From JAUIAI01 sp049680625 (GTDB lineage: Bacteria > Pseudomonadota > Gammaproteobacteria > Burkholderiales > Burkholderiaceae_E), in assembly GCA_049680625.1 (NCBI GenBank), contig JBAUID010000124.1, positions 1-21,868 of the forward strand: a stretch of 21,868 nt of DNA. The letters are read 5' to 3'. The notes beneath the pieces are model-generated. The model worked only from the letters and a program-made list of their open reading frames with translations. It had not been told where the DNA came from and did not search any database. Below are positions 15,769 to 21,868 of this stretch, piece by piece. The translations under genes were made by a program, and so were the position numbers. Numbering within the stretch: position 1 is the stretch's first letter; every line of letters starts with the position of its first letter.

Positions 15769-15803
15769 TCTGAATTGACCCGACGTCGTTTTTGCAATAC
15801 CAG

Positions 15804-15833
15804 GCGGCCCGATATTTCGGGCCGCTTTTTTTT
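15804..15833 (+). terminator. Strong Rho-independent terminator after the ComEA-like gene
   Basis: A perfect 9-bp G+C-rich stem (GCGGCCCGA at 15804-15812, TCGGGCCGC at 15817-15825) closes a TATT loop and is followed by eight T (15826-15833). It ends the ComEA-like transcript 35 bases after the stop codon. The next gene starts only 16 bases further, so ubiA needs its own signal or read-through. Confidence 0.95.
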
Positions 15834-15849
15834 CGGTTGAGTCTGTAAC

Positions 15850-16776
15850 GTGAACCGGGATAATACGTTCATGGAAATTGGAAGGACACAACAGGACAAT
15901 TCACGTTCCCGGTCGCAGAAGTTACCCCGGTGGTACTACTATGGTTTGCTGATTCGGTTGCACCAGCCGATTGGCACGCTATTGTTGCTTTGGCCAACCC
16001 TGTGGGCGCTATGGATGGCTTCCAACGGTTCACCCGACCCCTACCTGTTGTTCGCTTTTTGCACCGGTACCCTTTTGATGAGATCAGCCGGGTGCGCCGT
16101 TAATGACTACGCCGACCGTGATATTGATAAATTTGTGAAACGAACCCAGGCCAGGCCGTTGACTGCGGGCGATATTTCAGCCAAAGAAGCTTTGGTCGTT
16201 GCGGGAGGGCTGGCGCTACTGGCCTTTGCGCTTGTGCTGCCAATGAATAAGCTGACAATTTTGCTGTCAGTGGTGGCGCTGTTTGTCGCCGTTACCTACC
16301 CATATACCAAGCGTTTTATTGCGTTGCCGCAGGCTTATCTCGGCATCGCATTTGGATTTGGCATTCCGATGGCGTTTGCGGCAACGCTTGATTCCGTACC
16401 AGGCGTTGCCTGGATCATGTTGGCGGCCAATATCTGCTGGGCTCTTGCCTACGATACGGAATATGCGATGGTGGATCGGGATGATGATCTGAAACTAAAT
16501 ATCAAGACGGCAGCAATTACTTTTGGTCGGTTCGACGTCGTCGCGGTGATGCTGTTTTATGCAATGGCTCTGAGTTTGCTCGCGGTAGCTGGCTATTGGC
16601 AAAGTCTGGGTCTGTGGTTCTACTGCGGCTTAATGAGCGCTGCCGCTATGGCAATTTACCACTACCAACTGATAAAGAAGCGCAGCCGTGACGGTTGCTT
16701 CGCAGCCTTTCGACATAACAACTGGCTGGGTGCGGTGATCATGGCTGGAGTCGCTCTGGACTACGCCGTTGGTTGA
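15850..16776 (+). CDS. ubiA: 4-hydroxybenzoate octaprenyltransferase
   Basis: An inner-membrane prenyltransferase that attaches the polyprenyl chain to 4-hydroxybenzoate in ubiquinone synthesis. The two aspartate-rich motifs that bind prenyl diphosphate and Mg2+ are present: NDYADRDID at 85-93 and DTEYAMVDRDDD at 202-213. About eight or nine transmembrane segments are visible, and LLLLWPTLWALWMA matches E. coli UbiA. With the GTG at 15850 the protein has 308 residues; with the ATG at 15871 it has 301 (E. coli 290). Neither has a convincing ribosome binding site, and both lie close behind the terminator, so the start is open. The usual partner ubiC (chorismate lyase) is not in the window. Confidence 0.95.
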   Translation: MNRDNTFMEIGRTQQDNSRSRSQKLPRWYYYGLLIRLHQPIGTLLLLWPTLWALWMASNGSPDPYLLFAFCTGTLLMRSAGCAVNDYADRDIDKFVKRTQARPLTAGDISAKEALVVAGGLALLAFALVLPMNKLTILLSVVALFVAVTYPYTKRFIALPQAYLGIAFGFGIPMAFAATLDSVPGVAWIMLAANICWALAYDTEYAMVDRDDDLKLNIKTAAITFGRFDVVAVMLFYAMALSLLAVAGYWQSLGLWFYCGLMSAAAMAIYHYQLIKKRSRDGCFAAFRHNNWLGAVIMAGVALDYAVG

Positions 16777-16801
16777 TTCCCGTGCCGGATCCCAATCCGA
16801 A

Positions 16802-17731
16802 ATGCCTGTCAGTCCAACAAAGCCCACAGCGGCTGAAGGTCCGACTGTGCCGCCACGCGCAATCGTTCTGTTGATCTTAATGACCTTGGTCTGGGGTACT
16901 AACTGGCCGCTGTTCTCCTACGCATTGCATGAAGTTTCGGTCTGGACGTTTCGGACTATCTCGTTACCGGTAACCGGTTTGGTGTTGTTGTCAGTTGCAG
17001 CAAGCCGAGGCCAATCGTTAAGAATTCCCCGCGCCAGCTGGATTACCGTCGCCGGAGTTTGTTTTTTCTACCAGGTTATCTGGAACGTCGCGACACCATT
17101 GTCGGCGTCACTGATTGCCTCGGGCCAGTCTGCCGTGCTCGGCTTTTCTATGCCAATCTGGGTAGCACTATTATCCGGTGTAATTCTCAAAGAGCGAATT
17201 ACCTTCCGAGTACTGTGTGCAGTCCTGCTGGGAGCAACGGGCATTATCATGCTTATGGTGCCAAGTTTCGATGCTTACGCACAAGCGCCACTAGGTGTCG
17301 GATTGGGGCTGCTCGCGGGTTTTGGTTGGGCAATAGGCACCATTATTCTCAAAAAGAATCCTGTGCCAGTACCGCCATTGGTTCTGGTTGGTTGGTTGAT
17401 GTTACTCACAAGCGTACCTGTGAGCATTGGGGCAGCCTTAACCGCACAAGGGCCGTGGTTTGTACCCTCCTGGCAGAGCATCGCTGCTATCGCTTATATC
17501 TCTCTGATTCCAATGACAATCGGCAACCTATGTTGGTTTTCAATCGTCACTCTACTGCCGGCAAATATTGCCGGTATATCGACTATTATGGTTCCCGTTG
17601 TCGCGATGTTATCGGGGGCGGTAATACACGGCGAGCCATTAGGATGGATTCAGTTAAGTGCACTCATGTGTTCGGTTACTGCCATGGCACTGGTGCTGAT
17701 CAGGAAAGCACCTGGTGTGGCGTCTGACTAA
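16802..17731 (+). CDS. EamA/DMT-superfamily transporter
   Basis: A 309-residue inner-membrane protein with about ten hydrophobic segments in two EamA halves (roughly 18-150 and 170-300). VLLILMTLVWGTNWPLFSYAL at the first helix is the typical EamA start, and GFGWAIGTIILKKNP marks the second half. Members export amino acids, metabolites or drugs, or import nucleotide sugars; the substrate cannot be told here. The frame is open back to a TTG at 16769 that overlaps the ubiA stop. I prefer the ATG at 16802, which leaves a short polar tail (MPVSPTKPTAAEG), but no clear ribosome binding site separates the two. No terminator is seen after it. Confidence 0.88.
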   Translation: MPVSPTKPTAAEGPTVPPRAIVLLILMTLVWGTNWPLFSYALHEVSVWTFRTISLPVTGLVLLSVAASRGQSLRIPRASWITVAGVCFFYQVIWNVATPLSASLIASGQSAVLGFSMPIWVALLSGVILKERITFRVLCAVLLGATGIIMLMVPSFDAYAQAPLGVGLGLLAGFGWAIGTIILKKNPVPVPPLVLVGWLMLLTSVPVSIGAALTAQGPWFVPSWQSIAAIAYISLIPMTIGNLCWFSIVTLLPANIAGISTIMVPVVAMLSGAVIHGEPLGWIQLSALMCSVTAMALVLIRKAPGVASD

Positions 17732-18038
17732 TTTCTTGCATAGGCTATTTGACAATTTAGCCTCTGTTTTGTCAGTGGCGACGTCCGGACAGTCTTAACC
17801 TCGCCGCGGTCAACGCTGGCCATTGATATTGGCGAAAGTACGACAGGCAAAACCTGATTGCCGCAATTACTCGTACAATTTAAGGTTGAAGATAGGAGGG
17901 CTTGGCCGGCGACGCCTTCGTCTGGTACCTGCCGCCAGGTTGACGCCTGGCCCGAAAAACAACCTGATTAAAGATCCCTTGGACAGTGTAATTACCCTCG
18001 TCGCTTACCCGCGTGGTCGCCGTGACATGTCAATGCCT

Positions 18039-18065
18039 GTCATTGTGGCGTACGCAGGGATTCAC
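18039..18065. repeat. Degenerate palindromic repeat (REP/dRS3-like)
   Basis: The 27-bp stretch has a perfect GCGTACGC centre (18048-18055) flanked by GTCATT on the left and GGGATTCAC on the right. From memory, many proteobacteria carry dispersed repeats with GTCATTCCCGCG on one arm and CGCGGGAATCC on the other; this copy agrees at about 21 of 27 positions, with the left CCC lost. It looks like a decayed member of such a family. No second copy is seen in the window, so family membership is inference. Confidence 0.45.
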
Positions 18066-18086
18066 GATATTTTAAGGCTTTGGCCC

Positions 18087-18092
18087 GAGGTG
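18087..18092 (+). promoter_or_regulatory. Ribosome binding site deciding the wzm start
   Basis: GAGGTG lies five bases before the GTG at 18098. The alternative TTG at 18080 has AAGG only two bases upstream, too close, so this site favours the GTG. Confidence 0.75.
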
Positions 18093-18097
18093 CTGTA

Positions 18098-18916
18098 GTG
18101 CAAACCGCCAGTGCAGCGCCGTACGAGATTGTTGGCAGCTTCTGGAGAAATCGTGGATTGATCTGGGCACTGATTCAACGTGAAGTCCTTGGTCGATACC
18201 GTGGATCGCTTGTGGGTTTGTTATGGTCTTTTTTGACCCCGATTTTCATGCTGCTGGTTTATACGTTTGTCTTTAGCGTGGTGTTCAAGGCGCGCTGGAA
18301 CGTCGGGAGTGACTCGAAAACTGAGTTTTCATTGTTACTGTTTGCCGGTCTAATCGTCTACAACTTATTTGCAGAATGTATTAACCGTGCGCCGAGTATG
18401 GTCCTTTCCAATGCCAACTATGTGAAGAAGGTGGTTTTCCCGTTGGAAATTTTGCCATGGGTCACTGTTGGTTCGGCACTATTTCACGCTTTGGTTAGCT
18501 TAATCGTTTGGTTGCTGGCTTATCTCATTTTGTTCGGATTGCCGCACTTAAGTACGATGTATCTGCCGATCATTTTCTTGCCCCTGATCCTCTTTATCAT
18601 GGGGGCTGCCTGGACCCTCGCGGCGCTCGGAGTTTACTTACGCGACGTGTCTCAGTTCATCGGTATCGTGACGACTATGATGCTGTTTTTATCACCGGTG
18701 TTTTATCCGGCGTCCGCATTACCTGAAAAATATCGTGTCATTCTGTATTTGAACCCCTTGACTCCTGTGATTGAGCAAACACGCGCCATTTTATATTTTG
18801 GGGAAGCACCCGATTGGCTTGTGTTGGCGCTATCGTTACTCGTGTCCTTGCTCGTCGCCTGGTTCGGATTTTATGTGTTTCAACGAACACGCAAGGGGTT
18901 TGCTGATGTCATATGA
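18098..18916 (+). CDS. wzm: ABC-2 type polysaccharide export permease (Wzm-like)
   Basis: The membrane subunit (272 residues) of an ABC exporter that moves a finished lipid-linked O-antigen or other glycan across the inner membrane. It has about six transmembrane segments and the ABC-2 pattern: IQREVLGRYRGSLVGLLWSFLTPI before the first helix, NYVKKVVFPLEILPWVTVGS in the middle, and SPVFYPASALPEKYRVILYLNPLTPVIEQTR near the end. Starts at 18080 (TTG) and 18098 (GTG) are possible; the GTG has the better ribosome binding site. It overlaps the wzt start by 11 bases, so the two subunits are made together. TagG, KpsM and RfbA types share this fold; the Wzt C-terminal domain points to the O-antigen type. 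Confidence 0.92.
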   Translation: MQTASAAPYEIVGSFWRNRGLIWALIQREVLGRYRGSLVGLLWSFLTPIFMLLVYTFVFSVVFKARWNVGSDSKTEFSLLLFAGLIVYNLFAECINRAPSMVLSNANYVKKVVFPLEILPWVTVGSALFHALVSLIVWLLAYLILFGLPHLSTMYLPIIFLPLILFIMGAAWTLAALGVYLRDVSQFIGIVTTMMLFLSPVFYPASALPEKYRVILYLNPLTPVIEQTRAILYFGEAPDWLVLALSLLVSLLVAWFGFYVFQRTRKGFADVI

Positions 18917-20345
18917 ATCAGCTCAAGAGCCTAATGTTGTTGTGTCAGTAAGCAATGTCGCAAAGTCCTACAACGTTTACCCATCACCACGAGACCGGCT
19001 TAAACAATTCGTACTACCTCGCCTTCAGCGTAGCTTGGGTTTGCCGCCGCGTCAGTACCATCGTGAATTCAGGGCACTTCAAAATGTTTCGTTCACAGTG
19101 CAGCGCGGGGAAACTTTTGGCATTGTTGGTAAAAACGGCTCGGGGAAATCAACTTTGTTGCAGATTATTTGCGGCACGATAGCTCCAACTGCCGGTGATG
19201 TTCACACGGTTGGCCGCCTGGCGGCATTGTTAGAATTGGGTGCTGGGTTTAACCCGGAGTTTACCGGCCGCGAAAATGTTTACATGAACGGTACAGTACT
19301 TGGTTTAACCAATGAGCAGATCGATGATCGATTTGACAAAATCGCCGGATTTGCCGATATCGGCGAATTTATAGATCAACCGGTTAAAACTTACTCTAGC
19401 GGTATGTACGTCCGCCTGGCGTTTGGCGTCATCGCCAATGTAGATGCTGATATTTTAGTTATTGACGAGGCGCTTGCGGTGGGCGACGCCTATTTTGTTC
19501 AAAAGTGCATGCGCTTCTTGCACGGGTTTATGGAAAACGGAACGTTGTTATTTGTCAGCCATGATACCTCTGCGGTTCAACGATTGTGCTCTCGTGCGCT
19601 ACTGTTGGGCAAAGGCGAAGTTGAAATGATCTCCTCACCTAAAGAGGTCGCAAAACATTATCTTTCGAAGTTGTATAGCGAGTTTCAAGATATTGATGGC
19701 ACGGGGAATTCAGATGGCAGTGCTGAGCCGACGCAAAGCGATTCTAAGTCGAATTCAGTCGATCGTGTGTCGGATCAGCCCGAGTCTGGAAATAGGGCAA
19801 ATGAGTTGCCTCGTGACATGCGACAGGATCTAGTCAACAACAGTCCGTACCGTAGCGATTTTGAGGTTTTTCGTTTCCAGCCAGATGCCGACAGTTTTGG
19901 TACAGGCTTGGTAACTATAGATTCAGTTCAGTTCCTGGATACTCATGGTCGTACGTTGAAGTGGATTGTCGGCGGCGAGGATGTTGTTCTTCAGATCCAG
20001 GCAACCACCCGGTCAGAGCTGATCGAACCGATTATCGGTTTTGAAATGAAAGACCGATTGGGGCAAACCGTCTTCGGTGATAATACTTACCTCTCTACCG
20101 AAGGTCAGTCATTGGTTGCAAAGGCGGGCAGTATGCTGAATGGCTCATTTTCTTTTCGGATGCCTGCAATGCAGGCAGGAGACTACAGTGTCGCCGTTGC
20201 CATCGCCGAGGGAACTCAGACGGCACACACGCAACACCAATGGATGCACGACGCGCTTGTCGTCCGAATTCATACCGATTCGATTTGTTTCGGCCTGGTC
20301 GGTATTCCGATGCGGCATATCGACTTGCAAATTAGAAACGGGTAG
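18906..20345 (+). CDS. wzt: O-antigen/polysaccharide ABC exporter ATPase with C-terminal glycan-binding domain (Wzt-like)
   Basis: The ATPase subunit (479 residues) that drives Wzm. The nucleotide-binding domain (about 10-255) shows Walker A GKNGSGKS at 75-82, the ABC signature YSSGM at 163-167, Walker B ILVIDEA at 183-189 with catalytic E188, and the switch histidine H219. A Ser/Asp/Asn-rich linker runs from about 262 to 315. The rest (about 320-479) fits the Wzt C-terminal beta-sandwich (DSVQFLDTHGRTLKWIVGGEDVVLQI), which in E. coli O8/O9a binds the capped end of its own O-chain before export. Its presence suggests export is tied to a modified chain end. The frame is open 45 codons further up, but ATG 18906 has AAGGGG seven bases upstream and lies at the wzm end. 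Confidence 0.94.
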   Translation: MSYESAQEPNVVVSVSNVAKSYNVYPSPRDRLKQFVLPRLQRSLGLPPRQYHREFRALQNVSFTVQRGETFGIVGKNGSGKSTLLQIICGTIAPTAGDVHTVGRLAALLELGAGFNPEFTGRENVYMNGTVLGLTNEQIDDRFDKIAGFADIGEFIDQPVKTYSSGMYVRLAFGVIANVDADILVIDEALAVGDAYFVQKCMRFLHGFMENGTLLFVSHDTSAVQRLCSRALLLGKGEVEMISSPKEVAKHYLSKLYSEFQDIDGTGNSDGSAEPTQSDSKSNSVDRVSDQPESGNRANELPRDMRQDLVNNSPYRSDFEVFRFQPDADSFGTGLVTIDSVQFLDTHGRTLKWIVGGEDVVLQIQATTRSELIEPIIGFEMKDRLGQTVFGDNTYLSTEGQSLVAKAGSMLNGSFSFRMPAMQAGDYSVAVAIAEGTQTAHTQHQWMHDALVVRIHTDSICFGLVGIPMRHIDLQIRNG

Positions 20346-20349
20346 CCAG

Positions 20350-21033
20350 ATGAAGCTCTGCACAGTTTGTGGGTCTGCATCGTTTCAAGCGGCTGACGTG
20401 CTATGGCCGGAACTTATTGCGCAGTGGCAACTTGTACCAGATGAAGTCGCTTACATTAATCGTCAACAAGGCCTCACTTGTACAAATTGTAATTGCAATT
20501 TGCGCTCAATGGCGTTGGCATCTGCGATAACATCCTGGATAGATAAGCGCACTAGCTTTCGCGAAGTGCTTGAGTCTGGTGCACTGAATCATTTCAAGAT
20601 TCTCGAGATAAATTCCGCCGGCAGCCTGTCTGCGGAATTTCGTGGACTACCTGGCCATCGTTTGGTCGAGTATCCGGATTTTGATATGCATAACTTAAAA
20701 ATCGAATCCGGGCAGTTTAATTTAGTCATTCATTCCGATACGTTGGAGCATCTTGCCCGTCCGGTTGCCGCTTTAGCCGAGTGCCATAGAGTTTTAGCGG
20801 ACGACGGGGCCTGCATATTTACGGCGCCAATCGTACCCGCCCGAATGACGCGAAGCCGGGAAGGATTGGAGCCGAGCTTTCACGGCTCAGTGAACGCATC
20901 CCAAACTGATTTAATGGTTCATTGGGAGTTTGGTGCCGATCTCTGGGTTAAGGTCATTCAAGCGGGTTTTCGTCAATGTTGCATTCATTCCATCGAGTAT
21001 CCTGGTGGCCTCGCAATAACAGCCAGTAAATAA
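20350..21033 (+). CDS. Methyltransferase-like protein with N-terminal cysteine cluster, polysaccharide locus
   Basis: This 227-residue protein has two parts. Residues 1-55 carry C4-x2-C7 and C44-x2-C47-x-C49, a probable zinc-binding module. Residues 80-227 look like a class I SAM-dependent methyltransferase: VIHSDTLEHLARPVAALAECHRVLADDGACIFTAP (127-160) matches motifs IV-VI. Motif I is degenerate, reading ILEINSAGS instead of a glycine-rich D/E-x-G-x-G-x-G, so SAM binding is not certain. I know similar proteins from O-antigen clusters from memory only. The frame is open 70 codons further up inside wzt, but the ATG at 20350, four bases after the wzt stop, is the sensible start. Likely role: modifying a sugar of the exported glycan, or helping another methyltransferase. 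Confidence 0.8.
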   Translation: MKLCTVCGSASFQAADVLWPELIAQWQLVPDEVAYINRQQGLTCTNCNCNLRSMALASAITSWIDKRTSFREVLESGALNHFKILEINSAGSLSAEFRGLPGHRLVEYPDFDMHNLKIESGQFNLVIHSDTLEHLARPVAALAECHRVLADDGACIFTAPIVPARMTRSREGLEPSFHGSVNASQTDLMVHWEFGADLWVKVIQAGFRQCCIHSIEYPGGLAITASK

Positions 21034-21868
21034 ATGAACTCTTCCGTTAACCAGCCGCTGGAGTTTACCGGGGAACGATATTTTCCTTCGATTCGCGGCG
21101 ATATCGAACTCGAACACACACACCGCTATATGTTGGCGGCTGAGTTCGTTGCGGGCAAACATGTGTTAGATATCGCTTCCGGGGAAGGTTATGGCTCGGC
21201 CTATCTATCTCGGTTCGCTAAGCAGGTAGTTGGTGTCGATATCGATTCGAGTGCGGTTGAGCATGCTAGAAAGAAGTACGTTATTCCAAATCTGGAGTAC
21301 AAACAAGGCGATTGCAAAGCCATTCCGCTGCCCGATGCCAGTGTTGAAATTGTGGTGAGTTTCGAAACGATCGAACATCACACTGCACATGACGAAATGA
21401 TGGCGGAAATCAAGCGGGTGCTGAAGCCGGGTGGAGTATTGATCATCTCTTCACCCGACAAGGCCCAGTATTCAGATAAACACGGTACGAAGAATGAGTA
21501 TCACGTGCGCGAACTCTACCAGGACGAGTTCGACGATCTGTTGGCCCGATACTTCTCCAACCACTTAATACTGGGTCAGCGTATCGTGTATGGCTCGCTG
21601 CTCGTGGGCCAGCAGCAGCAGCAGACCGAATTCTTATCGTATCAGCACGGCTCGCAAACCGAACTTCGCGCTTCTGGTTTACCCGAACCAATTTATTTGA
21701 TCGCGTTTGAATCCGATGGTGCGCTTCCCCCGGCGCCCAATAGTGCCTACATAACTGATTCGCCTGGCCACCAGCCAGAAATGGAATATTTGCGTTCGAG
21801 GCTGGAAAGCCGGGCCGCCTTGATTCGTGACTTGGGAAGCCGCATGACCGGTGTGGCGACCGCATTAT
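21034..21868 (+). CDS. SAM-dependent methyltransferase domain protein, polysaccharide locus (cut by window end)
   Basis: The frame is open from the ATG at 21034 to the window end (278 codons and still no stop), so the C-terminus is missing. Residues 11-31 (FTGERYFPSIRGDIELEHTHR) begin the domain as in many polysaccharide-locus methyltransferases. Motif I DIASGEGYG is at 46-54, VVGVDIDSSAVEHAR at 65-79, SFETIEHH at 109-116 and VLKPGGVLIISSP at 129-141. Five Gln in a row (193-197) come from a CAG run. From about 249 the sequence (EMEYLRSRLESRAALIRDL) looks like the start of a coiled coil, and in relatives a glycosyltransferase region often follows. The ATG directly follows the previous stop (TAAATG), indicating coupling. 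Likely role: methylating a glycan sugar, perhaps the chain end read by Wzt. Confidence 0.85.
   Translation, partial: MNSSVNQPLEFTGERYFPSIRGDIELEHTHRYMLAAEFVAGKHVLDIASGEGYGSAYLSRFAKQVVGVDIDSSAVEHARKKYVIPNLEYKQGDCKAIPLPDASVEIVVSFETIEHHTAHDEMMAEIKRVLKPGGVLIISSPDKAQYSDKHGTKNEYHVRELYQDEFDDLLARYFSNHLILGQRIVYGSLLVGQQQQQTEFLSYQHGSQTELRASGLPEPIYLIAFESDGALPPAPNSAYITDSPGHQPEMEYLRSRLESRAALIRDLGSRMTGVATAL

Larger units (their letters stand above)
17732..18097. other. 366-bp intergenic region before the polysaccharide export genes
   Basis: No convincing gene lies here. A perfect -35 hexamer, TTGACA, is at 17749-17754 but lacks a good -10 partner. Two short hairpins share one arm near 17931-17949 (ACCTG/CAGGT and CCAGG/CCTGG). 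A decayed palindromic repeat is at 18039-18065. A small frame at 17823-18098 has an unlikely basic composition and is read as non-coding. The wzm ribosome binding site is at its right end. Confidence 0.6.

Noticed and set aside
15372..15899. Minus-strand frame of 175 codons opposite the ComEA-like gene
   Set aside because: The Leu/Ala/Phe-rich middle is the mirror of the lysine-rich tail, and it runs through the strong terminator.
17749..17777. Sigma-70 promoter from the perfect TTGACA after the EamA gene
   Set aside because: At 17-18 bases spacing the -10 would read TCAGTG or CAGTGG, too far from TATAAT to claim.
17823..18098. Plus-strand frame of 91 codons before wzm
   Set aside because: Very basic and low in acidic residues, no good ribosome binding site, and its end overlaps the decayed palindrome and the wzm start. 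Its C-terminal part reads like the peptide these repeats give by chance.
18771..18905. Upstream extension of Wzt
   Set aside because: It lies wholly inside wzm in another frame, and the residues do not resemble an ABC ATPase start; ATG 18906 has a good ribosome binding site.
21610..21624. CAG triplet run in the last methyltransferase gene as a phase-variation switch
   Set aside because: Five triplets in frame would change only the glutamine number, not the reading frame, so no on/off switching is expected.

Overview
The window reads as chromosomal DNA of a gammaproteobacterium with moderate G+C. The order gyrA, pheA, hisC, tyrA, aroA, cmk, rpsA, ihfB, lapA, lapB is a familiar gammaproteobacterial backbone, closest in memory to Pseudomonas, where an MTA deaminase also sits upstream of gyrA. 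Protein details agree: a six-domain ribosomal protein S1, IHF-beta, LapA/LapB and an E. coli-like UbiA. I cannot name a genus.

Layout. (1) 36-2183, minus strand: an OmpA-family lipid-free outer-membrane/periplasmic protein with a strong terminator, and behind it a TRZ/ATZ-type amidohydrolase (MTA/SAH deaminase-like). (2) 2184-2511: a 328-bp divergent gap holding seven 11-bp tandem repeats just upstream of gyrA. (3) 2512-8426, plus strand: gyrA, then the translationally coupled aromatic genes pheA-hisC-tyrA. The serC gene often found after gyrA is absent. (4) 8472-8944: a bidirectional terminator and an opposite-strand unknown gene that separates tyrA from aroA. (5) 9027-13392: aroA, cmk, rpsA, ihfB (shikimate step, CMP kinase, ribosomal protein S1, DNA-bending protein). 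(6) 13443-15074: lapA-lapB, which control lipopolysaccharide synthesis. (7) 15274-16776: an exported ComEA-like helix-hairpin-helix protein with a lysine-rich histone-like tail, a strong terminator, and ubiA. (8) 16802-17731: an EamA-family transporter. (9) 17732-18097: a 366-bp non-coding gap with a decayed palindromic repeat. (10) 18098 to the end: the start of an O-antigen/polysaccharide locus, with wzm and wzt (ABC exporter with a C-terminal glycan-binding domain) followed by two methyltransferase genes, the last cut by the window edge.

How they fit together. PheA, TyrA and AroA cover chorismate formation and its use for Phe and Tyr, and HisC-type aminotransferases can act on histidinol phosphate and aromatic keto acids. 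UbiA uses 4-hydroxybenzoate, which also derives from chorismate. LapA/LapB set the LPS supply, and Wzm/Wzt with the methyltransferases build and export a surface glycan. No complete, clearly new multi-gene system is visible. The points most worth checking are the 11-bp array before gyrA, the ComEA-histone-like fusion, the unknown gene splitting tyrA/aroA, and the glycan export and methyltransferase genes at the right edge.
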